Part shown: in pieces, positions 16,501 through 24,503 of the stretch
Numbering within the stretch: position 1 is the first letter of the stretch
How the letters are laid out: each line of letters begins with the position of its first letter
The notes under the pieces: generated by a model
The model's input: the letters and a program-made list of their open reading frames with translations, nothing else
Database searches by the model: none
What the model was told of the DNA's origin: nothing
Program-made: the position numbers and the translations under genes
Assembly (NCBI GenBank): GCA_900754255.1
Contig: CAAECI010000018.1
Location: 1 to 29,837, forward strand
DNA length: 29,837 nt
Reading direction: 5' to 3'
Source of the DNA: an uncultured Succinivibrio sp.
GTDB taxonomy: Bacteria; Pseudomonadota; Gammaproteobacteria; Enterobacterales; Succinivibrionaceae

Positions 16501-18309
16501 ATGAGAAAGTCCGCTCTAATTTCGTCCCTTGTCGCAGCCGCAATTGCTACCGCCTCAGCAGCTTCGGCAAATGAGGCAAAAACGGTCTCGCTAATTGAGG
16601 ATCCGGTCGATCCGGCCGCCATTGCCGTCTGCGCACAGCTTGCAGCTGCGCCTAAATGGTGGCACGGTAAGGTGGCCTATCAAATCTACCCACGCTCCTT
16701 TAAGGACAGCAACGGCGACGGCATAGGAGATCTGCGCGGCATTACCTCAAAGCTTGATCATTTAAAGGCGCTGGGCATAGACATAATCTGGCTCTCCCCC
16801 ATATATGCATCTCCCATGGTGGACAACGGCTATGACATTTCCGATTATCGTGCCATAAATCCCGAATTCGGCACCATGAAGGATTTTGACGAAATGCTCT
16901 CCGAAATGAAAAAACGCGGGATGCATCTCATCATGGATCTGGTGGTCAATCACTGCTCCTCCGAGCATGCCGCCTTTAAAAAGGCCCTTACCGATCCGGA
17001 GGGCCCCGAGGCCAAATATTTTTACTTTAGGAAAGGTAAAAACGGGCTTCCTCCAGACAACCTGCGCTCTTATTTCGGCGGTAGCGTATGGGAAAAGGTT
17101 CCGGGACATGAGAATTACTACTATCTGCACTACTTTGCCAAGCAGCAACCCGATCTCAATTGGTACAATCCCGATCTGCGTGAGCGCGTCTACGATATGG
17201 TCAATTTCTGGCTTGACAAGGGGGTGGACGGCTTCCGTATCGACGCCATCATGAACGTGGCCAAGGACACCGCCTTCCCGGGACTGCCTCCCGATGCGGT
17301 GGGCGACGGGATGGCCGAGGCCAAGGTAATGACCGCCATGCATGCCGCTGAGGTTCCGGGAATTCTAAAGGAATTCCGCGATCGCTGTATTAAACCTCAC
17401 GATGCCCTGACCGTAGGCGAGGCCTTCGGCTTAAACGACGAGATATTGCCTGAGATCTACGGCAGTGACGGGATCTTCTCAAGCGTATTCGATTTTACCG
17501 TACGCGAGATCTTTGAAAACGCCAAGGGCTATTATGACTACCCGATGGGATCGGTAAAAATGTACCGCGATGCCAATTTTAAGGGCCAGCTCGATGCCCA
17601 AAAAACCGGCTTTGCCAGTCCTATAACCGAAAACCACGATGAGCCGCGTGCCGTAAGTCTATATCTGCCGCCTAAGCTTCAAAATGCACAGGGAGCACGA
17701 GCCTTAGCCGTAGCCTTCATGTTTATGCGCGGTTTGCCCTTTATTTACGAGGGACAGGAAATAGGTATGACCAATACCGACTTTGAGTCAAAGGACGAAT
17801 TCCGTGATTTGGTAGCGGCGGAGGAATACACCAAGGCCTTGGATCATGGCTTAAGCCCGCAGGAGGCACTTAAAACGGTAGCCTTGCAAAGCCGTGATAA
17901 TGCCCGTACCCCCATGCTGTGGGATGACACAATGAATGCCGGCTTTACCACCGGCACCCCCTGGATCCGTATGCACCAGGATTTTAAAACCTTAAACGTC
18001 AAGGCTCAGGAACAGGATCCTACTTCCGTATTGAACTGCTATCGCGATCTCATCAAATTACGTAAAGATCCGCGTTTTGCCGAGATCATGATCTACGGCC
18101 TTTTCATCCCCATGCAAAGCTCGGATGATGAGGTGATCGCCTACAAGCGCAAGCTCTCCGCAGGTGAAATCACGGTGATCTCAAATTTATCCCTGCATGA
18201 TACGCAGTTTGATCTTAAAGGTAAGATCCTCTATCAAACGGGTAAAGCCGAATTCAAAGACGGCAAATTATTATTAGGATCAGGATCGGCCGTCGTTCTC
18301 AAGCCTTAA
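16501..18309 (+). CDS. Secreted GH13 alpha-glucosidase
   Basis: A 602-residue glycoside hydrolase family 13 enzyme with an N-terminal signal peptide (MRKSALISSLVAAAIATASA, cleavage near residue 23), so probably periplasmic. The barrel regions are intact: region I DLVVNHCS (146-153), region II GFRIDAIMN with nucleophile D248, region III GEAFG with acid/base E307, and region IV ENHDEPR with H379 and D380. A calcium-type loop, DSNGDGIGD, lies at 69-77. The protein resembles oligo-1,6-glucosidase, dextran glucosidase and trehalose-6-phosphate hydrolase. The residue after the nucleophile is Ala rather than Val, which in this subfamily points to alpha-1,4 preference. Members are usually cytoplasmic, so export is notable. 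GAGGAG precedes the ATG. Confidence 0.88.
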   Translation: MRKSALISSLVAAAIATASAASANEAKTVSLIEDPVDPAAIAVCAQLAAAPKWWHGKVAYQIYPRSFKDSNGDGIGDLRGITSKLDHLKALGIDIIWLSPIYASPMVDNGYDISDYRAINPEFGTMKDFDEMLSEMKKRGMHLIMDLVVNHCSSEHAAFKKALTDPEGPEAKYFYFRKGKNGLPPDNLRSYFGGSVWEKVPGHENYYYLHYFAKQQPDLNWYNPDLRERVYDMVNFWLDKGVDGFRIDAIMNVAKDTAFPGLPPDAVGDGMAEAKVMTAMHAAEVPGILKEFRDRCIKPHDALTVGEAFGLNDEILPEIYGSDGIFSSVFDFTVREIFENAKGYYDYPMGSVKMYRDANFKGQLDAQKTGFASPITENHDEPRAVSLYLPPKLQNAQGARALAVAFMFMRGLPFIYEGQEIGMTNTDFESKDEFRDLVAAEEYTKALDHGLSPQEALKTVALQSRDNARTPMLWDDTMNAGFTTGTPWIRMHQDFKTLNVKAQEQDPTSVLNCYRDLIKLRKDPRFAEIMIYGLFIPMQSSDDEVIAYKRKLSAGEITVISNLSLHDTQFDLKGKILYQTGKAEFKDGKLLLGSGSAVVLKP

Positions 18310-18328
18310 TTAAAATACCGCTTTTTAC

Positions 18329-18354
18329 AAAAGCCCGGCAGATGTCGGGCTTTT
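18329..18354 (+). terminator. Terminator after the alpha-glucosidase
   Basis: A 9-bp stem (AAAAGCCCG and its complement) closes an 8-base loop and ends in TTTT, 20 bases after the stop codon. Confidence 0.75.
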
Positions 18355-18580
18355 ATAAATGCCTGCGTACCCTATGATTGACTCTCTGCTTACCGTCAAT
18401 GCTCACCATGCAAGCAAAGCCCGGTAAACAGCATCTTGCTTGGGCATCAAAGTGACGTAGAACCTTTTCTCATTCCAAAGAAAAGCTGAATTGTAAGAAT
18501 ATGGGACAAAGCTTATGAGCAAAAAACGGTCAATTTAAGTGAGCAATGGCTTAAAATTAATGATCATGCACTTACAAATA

Positions 18581-18599
18581 GGGGCGCATTATGCGCCCC
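18581..18599 (-). terminator. Hairpin after MCP 1, possible terminator
   Basis: An 8-bp GC-rich stem (GGGGCGCA and its complement) closes a 3-base loop, 20 bases downstream of the chemoreceptor stop on the minus strand. The downstream tract is only TATTTGT, so termination is likely but not certain. Confidence 0.5.
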
Positions 18600-18618
18600 A
18601 TATAGCTATTTTTTCTCA

Positions 18619-20259
18619 TCAGTTAAGCTTAAAGAATGAAAGCTTAGAATCCATCTCTTTAAGACCGAATATGATCTCCTCAAGTGCGTGCTGAGCATCT
18701 CCGGTTTCGCTTGCCACATCCTTAGTCATGGAAGTGACGCTTTGCATGTTGGAGGAGATCTCGGAGGTAGCCGTAGTCTGCTCCTCAGCCGCAGTTGCGA
18801 TCTGTGTGATCTGCGAATTCACGTCATTTACATTCGAGATAATATTTTCAAGCACTGACTGAATAGTATTACTTTCATTGGCCAGGGTGTTCATATTCTT
18901 AACGCTTTCAAGCATTGATGAGTTGGAGCTGTCAGCCTTTTGCTGCATCATCTCCACCATCTTAGTGATCTCCTGCGTAGATGAGGATGAACGGGAAGCT
19001 AAAGCACGCACCTCGTCGGCTACCACGGCAAAGCCCTTACCGGCCTCTCCGGCACGAGCAGCCTCGATGGCGGCATTTAAGGCCAGCAAATTGGTCTGCT
19101 GAGCGATATCATCGATGGTCTCGACTATGGTACCGATCTTTTCTGACTGAGCCTTAAGATCGCTTATTTGCTGAGAATCCCTTTCGGTCTTTTCAACCTG
19201 AGCATGAATGCTGTTGATGGCATTTTCAATCTTGGCTACGCCTTCCTTGGTGATGTGATTGGATTTCTCGGCAGTATCGGCCGCCGAGGCGCAGTTCTTG
19301 GCAATGTCGCTTGTGGTGGACACCATCTCGTCGGAGGCGGCGGCCACGGTCACGCTACGGCTTTCGGTCTGATTGATCTTATCGCCCACGGATGCAGTTA
19401 TTTGCTGCAGATGATTTACATTGGCCTCGGTTGCATCTGCTGCGTCGCGTACAAATTGCATGGCATGTACAAAGGCATCACGCATTTTGATGATCTCTTT
19501 GGCCATTTTGCCGAATTCATCTTTTCCTGATCCGTCTATCTTCACCGTAAGATCGCCTGAGGCCAGCTTGCTCAATACCACGCCCTCATCATGCATGCGT
19601 CCGGTTATATATTTGGATATGAAATAGCCTGCGGCAAAGGAAAGTAAAATTCCCACCAAGGATAAGATCAAAATAATATACAAGTCACCCTTTCCGGCTG
19701 CATACTCGGCAAGCTCGGACGATTTCTCGTTCTGTCCGTCAAATAAAAGATCCACACGCTGCATCAGAGAATTACAAAGAGGTTGCTCATCCTTTATGAG
19801 TATGTTTAAAGCCTCATCCTTCTTATCTGCCATGATCAGCGGTCTGATTTCCTTTTCAAAGATCTGAGCATACTGCTTTACCAGCTCCTTCATCTCCAAA
19901 ATGGTGGCCTTATAGCTATCATAGGACTGCTCACGACCTATTCGGTTCTCATTAAAGGCCCCCACTCCGTCAAGTAAGGCCTTAACATCGGCATCAAGCT
20001 TGGCCACAAACTGCACCTTCTCCTGAGCACCGCCGTTTAAATAGGACAAGGTTGAGGATGAAATGTCATCCAGGGTGTGCTTCACGCCCTTAACCTTTTT
20101 GTATGAAACACCTTGTATAAGCAGGATCCTGTCGGATGCCTGGATGCTGTCGTAGGTAATTTTGACGGCACCGGTTGCCACTATGATCATGATCAGGATC
20201 GAGATACCGAAGGCAAGAGCAAGCTTGGTTCGGGTGGAAAGATCTGCAAAGAAATTCAT
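18619..20259 (-). CDS. Methyl-accepting chemotaxis protein (MCP 1)
   Basis: A 546-residue transmembrane chemoreceptor. Membrane helix 1 spans about 12-34, a periplasmic four-helix-bundle-type sensor 35-192, and helix 2 193-217. A HAMP region (218-270, with ASGDLTVKI) and the signalling domain follow. The signalling tip, with IAQQTNLLALNAAIEAARAG and FAVVADEVRALA (385-421), contacts CheA and CheW. There is no C-terminal CheR-docking pentapeptide; it ends KLSFFKLN. AAGGAA precedes the ATG. A FliA-type promoter lies immediately upstream, so it is probably expressed with the flagellar late genes. It is a paralogue of the receptor upstream: both share the sensor motif AFNENRIG, while the rest of the sensor has diverged. 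Confidence 0.93.
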   Translation of the reverse strand: MNFFADLSTRTKLALAFGISILIMIIVATGAVKITYDSIQASDRILLIQGVSYKKVKGVKHTLDDISSSTLSYLNGGAQEKVQFVAKLDADVKALLDGVGAFNENRIGREQSYDSYKATILEMKELVKQYAQIFEKEIRPLIMADKKDEALNILIKDEQPLCNSLMQRVDLLFDGQNEKSSELAEYAAGKGDLYIILILSLVGILLSFAAGYFISKYITGRMHDEGVVLSKLASGDLTVKIDGSGKDEFGKMAKEIIKMRDAFVHAMQFVRDAADATEANVNHLQQITASVGDKINQTESRSVTVAAASDEMVSTTSDIAKNCASAADTAEKSNHITKEGVAKIENAINSIHAQVEKTERDSQQISDLKAQSEKIGTIVETIDDIAQQTNLLALNAAIEAARAGEAGKGFAVVADEVRALASRSSSSTQEITKMVEMMQQKADSSNSSMLESVKNMNTLANESNTIQSVLENIISNVNDVNSQITQIATAAEEQTTATSEISSNMQSVTSMTKDVASETGDAQHALEEIIFGLKEMDSKLSFFKLN

Positions 20260-20290
20260 ATCGCTTCCTTATTTTTGGGTTCTGATAATA

Positions 20291-20317
20291 TTAACGGAAG
20301 GCCTGCTGCAAACTTTA
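20291..20317 (-). promoter_or_regulatory. FliA (sigma-28) type promoter of MCP 1
   Basis: Read on the minus strand, the -35 element TAAAGTTT (20310-20317) matches the enteric sigma-28 consensus at all 8 positions. After exactly 11 bases comes TCCGTTAA (20291-20298), which matches the consensus GCCGATAA at 6 of 8. Transcription would begin about 25 bases before the MCP 1 start codon. Confidence 0.7.
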
Positions 20318-20636
20318 AATTGCGCGCGGACGCTGTTTGGAACAGTCAAGGAAAGCTGCTCTTTCAAAAATTGCAGTGCCCTGTAATGCGTTTTAAATTT
20401 AAAGGAGATGGAGGAAATTCCAAGCTCTTACTCAGCGAATATGATGTTTGTTTAACTGTCTTCCGTATTCTCATCTTAACACCCGAGGCAGCATTTTTTT
20501 TGCACCAAAATTCAGCACTGCTCTTTATTTATTGATATTCAATTAAAAACACCGTGCGTAAGCCGTGCAATTTTTTTATTTTACGCTAGCTTCTCAAAAC
20601 CTGCAGCTAAAACATACTTTTCTCCACATACAATAA

Positions 20637-20671
20637 ATAAAAAAGGGTGCGATCCCAAAAAACCGCACCCT
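20637..20671 (-). terminator. Rho-independent terminator after MCP 2
   Basis: On the minus strand an 8-bp stem (AGGGTGCG and its complement) with a 12-base loop is followed by a T-rich run, TTTTT then ATTTATT. It begins about 19 bases after the stop of the upstream receptor and separates its transcript from MCP 1. Confidence 0.88.
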
Positions 20672-20689
20672 AATTCCGGAGGATATGGA

Positions 20690-22333
20690 TTATCTAACCT
20701 TGAAGAAGGCCAGCTTCTCTCTTACGTCCCTCATGCCTAAATTGATCTCCTCAAGCGCATGCTGAGCGTTGTCAGTATCGTTCACAATCTCCTTGGTCAT
20801 GGAGGTTACGTTCTGCATGTTGGATGAGATCTCGGAGGTTGCAGTAGTTTGTTCCTCGGCAGCAGTAGCAATCTGCGTGATCTGCGAGTTCACATTGGAA
20901 ACGTTGGAAATGATGTTCTTGAGCACGGACTGGATCATATTGCTTTCATCGGCAAGAGTGTTCATGTTCTTGACGCTGTCCTGCATCGACTGGTTGGCAT
21001 TGTCGGCACGATTCTGCATCATCTCCACCATCTTGGTGATCTCCTGCGTGGAGGAGGATGAACGGGAAGCCAAAGCACGCACCTCGTCGGCAACCACCGC
21101 AAAGCCCTTTCCGGCCTCACCGGCACGAGCTGCCTCGATGGCGGCGTTCAAGGCCAACAAGTTGGTCTGCTGGGCGATATCCTCGATGGTTTCGACTATG
21201 GTACCGATCTGCTCGGACTGAGCCTTAAGATCGCTTATCTGCTTGGAATCGTTCTTGGTCTTTTCAACCTGAGTTTGAATGCTCTCAATTGCAGTTTCAA
21301 TCTTGGAAACACCTTCCTTGGTGATATTGTTGGACTGCTCGGCAGTATTGGCAGCGCCTGCACAGTTCTTAGCGATGTCACCGGTGGTGGATACCATCTC
21401 ATCGGAGGCGGCGGCCACGGTCACGGCACGGTTTTCAGTCTGGCTTACCTTCTCAGCGATCGAGGAGGTGATACCCTGCAAACTGGTGATGTTGTCTTCA
21501 GTGTTGTCAGTAGCCTCGCACACCATCAGCACCGAATTTTCAATGGCATCGCGCATCTTGAGCACCACACGCTTCATCTGACTGAATTCGTCCTTGCCCT
21601 TATCAGCTTCGAGCTTGAAGGTCAGATCTCCCTCGGACATCATGCCGAGAACACGCATGGCGTTTTGCATATGCATGCTGATATAGCCGGAAATGATGAA
21701 GCCGAGACCGATGGCAAGTAATATTCCAAGTAAGGAGGTTCCAAGAGCTATGTACATACCGGTAGGATCGGCGGTAATTTCAGCAAGCTGGATCACCTTT
21801 TGGGTCTCTGCCTTTATAATATAGTTAAGTCTCTGGTTGATTTCAGCACGCTTAGGCAAGCCCTCTCTGATGAAGACCTTCATGGCTTCGTCATTCTTAT
21901 CCTGAATGACTAAGGGGAGCACCTTCTTTTCATAGAAGTCGGCGTATTCCAAAACCTTGGCCTTAAGCTCAAGGACGGTCTGCTTATAAATATCATCAGA
22001 CTGCTCGCCGCCGATGCGATTTTCATTGAAAGCATCGATCTTATCGATCATGGACTTGAAAACGGCCGGACCGTTCTTCAGATACTCATCCTTGGTCATG
22101 GCATTGTCATTAAGGTATACCAAATTGACCTTGGAGGTGGCTTCCACGTCAAGCTGAGCGCTCTGCACCTTGGCAAAGGAAACGTTATTGATGGTGATTA
22201 TTCTATCGGAAATGTCGTTGGCCTGCAGACTCAGGTTCACACAGGTTGAGGCCACAATCATGGTCAAAATCACAACAAACGCATAACCGCACAGGATCTT
22301 GGTTCTGGTAGTCAGATCTTTAAGGAACTGCAT
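20690..22333 (-). CDS. Methyl-accepting chemotaxis protein (MCP 2)
   Basis: A 547-residue chemoreceptor, same architecture as its neighbour: membrane helix 1 about 12-34, sensor 35-191, helix 2 193-218, HAMP, then the signalling domain. The signalling tip (IAQQTNLLALNAAIEAARAG) and the flanking 70 residues are almost identical to MCP 1. The periplasmic sensor is far more diverged, apart from AFNENRIGGEQS at 101-112. This is the signature of tandem duplication followed by ligand-specificity change. It ends KLAFFKVR and lacks a CheR-docking pentapeptide. AAGGAG lies before the ATG. No FliA-type promoter was found for it. Three sugar-binding protein genes lie upstream on the same strand. Confidence 0.93.
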   Translation of the reverse strand: MQFLKDLTTRTKILCGYAFVVILTMIVASTCVNLSLQANDISDRIITINNVSFAKVQSAQLDVEATSKVNLVYLNDNAMTKDEYLKNGPAVFKSMIDKIDAFNENRIGGEQSDDIYKQTVLELKAKVLEYADFYEKKVLPLVIQDKNDEAMKVFIREGLPKRAEINQRLNYIIKAETQKVIQLAEITADPTGMYIALGTSLLGILLAIGLGFIISGYISMHMQNAMRVLGMMSEGDLTFKLEADKGKDEFSQMKRVVLKMRDAIENSVLMVCEATDNTEDNITSLQGITSSIAEKVSQTENRAVTVAAASDEMVSTTGDIAKNCAGAANTAEQSNNITKEGVSKIETAIESIQTQVEKTKNDSKQISDLKAQSEQIGTIVETIEDIAQQTNLLALNAAIEAARAGEAGKGFAVVADEVRALASRSSSSTQEITKMVEMMQNRADNANQSMQDSVKNMNTLADESNMIQSVLKNIISNVSNVNSQITQIATAAEEQTTATSEISSNMQNVTSMTKEIVNDTDNAQHALEEINLGMRDVREKLAFFKVR

Positions 22334-22960
22334 TCCTCTATCTCCTTTTTATTTTTATAAAACGCCCCTTTACAACATAAGAGACGTCAAAATCAGTCTT
22401 TACGACAAAGAATCAAAAAAATGTAGAAGCTAATTTTAAACATCCGTTCCCTCTTCAAATTTAAGGGGTGAGATCCATATACCTAAGGTGATCTCAAAAC
22501 GGACTCCGCGGCAAACTTCAAAGGAAATTCGACTTAAGCGGTCTGGCCGGTATTGCCCTCTTGACGTCCTCCCTGCATAAATGAGCTTTACGCCATTTAA
22601 AAACGATCGAATGGCACATATACAGCTAATTGCGAGCCTTGTAGACGGGTAACATATGATACGTACCCGTAGTCAGACCGCAGGCGACTGCTCGTCCGCA
22701 TAATTCTTCGCATAAATAAGCGATGTGCGCATTGTATACAAATCGAAGCAAAAGAGTAAGCCCCAATTTGTTTTAAACTTATTCTTAATTTATAGGAGAA
22801 TATTACGACTATACAAGAATTGAAATGTGATCATGTCGAGATTCTGGATAAAAAATTTATGCAAAAAAAAATATATATATCTTTGCTTATTATATTATTT
22901 AAATTTATGCAAACGGTTGCGCTTATTAAGGCGAATATACATACATCCGAAAAGTACTAT
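22334..22960. other. Long intergenic region upstream of MCP 2
   Basis: These 627 bases contain no gene I can support. The left part is of average composition and holds nested inverted repeats (22538-22681). The right part, from about 22750, is AT-rich with TATATA tracts and may contain promoters. A plus-strand open frame from a TTG at 22820 runs antisense into the binding-protein gene and is probably spurious. Confidence 0.55.
22538..22681. repeat. Nested inverted repeats, possible structured RNA
   Basis: GCGGTCTG at 22538-22545 is exactly complementary to CAGACCGC at 22674-22681; with a wobble and one more pair the arms reach 10 bp. Inside them ACGGGTA and TACCCGT (7 bp) surround a 12-base loop around 22645-22670. 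Two nested helices in a long gene-free region could mark a leader RNA or a small RNA, but chance cannot be excluded. Confidence 0.3.
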
Positions 22961-24006
22961 TTAGAAATAGAGCATAATATTTGCCGGCTCTATCAGCATG
23001 GGCTCGCTCAAAACTGATTTGAGACTGCGACTGCCGTTACTGTACGATGAAGTGTCGTTTACCTCGGGTTTTGTTCCCTGAAGCAATGCATCCACCAGAT
23101 CGGCCGCGGCATTATTCAATACCTCGGGATCACGATATACCGTGCAACGATGAGCTCCTTCTCTGATCTCATCCAAAACATCGTCGGTTCCGTCCTTTCC
23201 GGTAAGAAACGGCATATTCTCCGCTGTGTAGCCTTTTCTCAGCAGAGCCTGCTTTACACCGTTTGCAATATGATCGGAGGCACAATATACGGCATCAAGT
23301 CTGCGGGCTTGAGGCGCATATTGCTGGTTCGAGGCAAGCAGATCCATGCGCTTCATCGCCTGATCGGCATCCCCCTTTTGCACGCTACACTTGTCATATT
23401 CATATTGTGATGAGAGGATCACCAGCTTTTTAGCCGCCATATAAGGTTTAACGGCATCAATAAACCCTTCAAATGACTTTCTTGCACACAGATCCTCGGG
23501 ATCGCCGGCACAAAGCTCTATGTAGGCAGGATCATCATCGGTTCTGGTGTCGAGATCCAGAACATTTATCAAATACTCAGCCTGCATACTACCGACGGTT
23601 ACATTATCAAAGCCGACGTAATAATCCACGGCATCGGAATCACCTATGAGATTGTCAAAGGCGATCACGGGAATTTGTGCTTTTTTTGCGATCTGAAGCT
23701 GTTCCTTCAGTGAATTGGATTTAACGGGGGCAATGATCATAACATCGACATGATCCTCATTGACCATGCGGGGGATCTGGCTCTGCTGGATTGAAACATC
23801 TCCGCCCCCGCCATAATAAAGTACGGTGCTGTAGCCGCGCTTTTGCAATTCCGCAACCAGTTTCGGACCTGACGCATACAACCCAGGATCATTTTGTGTC
23901 GGAAGACTGATGCCTATGGTTCCGCTCGAGGCTAAAGCCTGAGATCCCGATAAAAAGTAAAAAAAGATACGAAAAAAATTATTTGAGCTCTAAAACCTAC
24001 AGCCAT
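22961..24006 (-). pseudogene. ChvE-like sugar-binding protein, frameshifted in the signal peptide
   Basis: The body is an intact ChvE-type periplasmic binding protein: it has the LPTQND opening, YYGGGGDVSIQQSQIPRM, VGFDNVTVGSMQ, and the EVNDTSSYSNG C-terminal hallmark. The natural start is the ATG at 24004-24006, with GGAGG seven bases upstream. It encodes MAVGFRAQIIFFV, then reaches a stop because the frame is one base off. Adding one T within the T-runs at 23952-23956 or 23959-23965 restores a good signal peptide ending in SGSQALA and joins it to SSGTIGISLPTQ. The only start left in the downstream frame is a TTG (23881), which lacks the signal peptide. It is a recent pseudogene, a slippage-controlled gene or a sequence error. 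Confidence 0.8.
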
Positions 24007-24503
24007 AGCTTATCCTCCGCGTGCACTAGGGGCTGCCGTAAGTGAAAAGATAGATCTTTATTTTTACACACAAAAAAAAATCTCTATTCATGATCGCTTA
24101 CTCCGACAAAGTCTCTCGGTGCTTTGTTCAGGGTAAGAGAACAGATCCGGCAATCAAATGATTTTTTCACTTTTAATTTGCCCTTTTTATTAAATTGTAG
24201 GATTTGTCAGCGGGATCAAATATTGAAAATTCCCTTTTAAATTCGCATACGTCAGCGCCTAAATTGAGGCAGGCGCACTCATTTTCTTGGGTACTTTTTT
24301 GACCATTCCCATACCTAAAGGCAGGAGATCTTAGGTTCGATGAACCAAGCGCTACGACCGTACCCGCTTGAACTTACTCGTTCTCACCAAGCGTTACTTT
24401 CCGTATGTCCTACGGTAGTTTATTTGCTATTTACGCCGCATGTGATAAAAAGGCTGCGATATATATGATCCCCGCACAGAAACGGCGGGGAGAAAGGTTG
24501 TAT
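24007..24503. other. Intergenic region between binding-protein genes B and C
   Basis: These 497 bases hold a hairpin at the right end (24470-24490) and the Shine-Dalgarno of the frameshifted gene at the left (24014-24018). I see no gene or convincing promoter in the rest. The gap shows that the third binding protein is probably transcribed separately. Confidence 0.55.
24470..24490 (-). terminator. Hairpin after binding-protein gene B, weak terminator
   Basis: CCCCGC and GCGGGG form a 6-bp GC stem starting 13 bases after the stop codon on the minus strand. The sequence after it, ATCATATATAT, has no real U tract, so it may only attenuate or stabilise the transcript. Confidence 0.4.

Larger units (their letters stand above)
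18310..18618. other. Intergenic region between the convergent glucosidase and MCP genes
   Basis: These 309 bases hold the glucosidase terminator on the left and a GC-rich hairpin on the right. I see no gene and no other convincing signal between them. Confidence 0.6.
20260..20689. other. Intergenic region between the two MCP genes
   Basis: These 430 bases hold the terminator of MCP 2 at the right and the FliA-type promoter of MCP 1 at the left. A plus-strand open frame through 20113-20535 overlaps the receptor coding strand and has no family features, so I treat it as chance. Confidence 0.6.

Noticed and set aside
20113..20535. 140-codon plus-strand frame between the receptors
   Set aside because: Half of it is antisense to MCP 1, and the rest covers that gene's FliA-type promoter. 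There is no domain or ribosome binding site.
22334..22440. A FliA-type promoter for MCP 2
   Set aside because: TAAAG occurs twice upstream, but the matching -10 positions (CTCTTATG and AATAAAAA) do not resemble GCCGATAA.
22820..23017. Plus-strand open frame of 65 codons starting at a TTG, with GGAG further upstream
   Set aside because: It runs antisense into the end of a well-supported binding-protein gene, has no family features, and its best ribosome binding site would need a rare ATT start. The AT-rich DNA easily yields such frames.
24300..24360. A tRNA-like GGTTCGA motif
   Set aside because: It is part of a short GGTTC/GAACC hairpin, and no acceptor stem or anticodon arm can be drawn around it.
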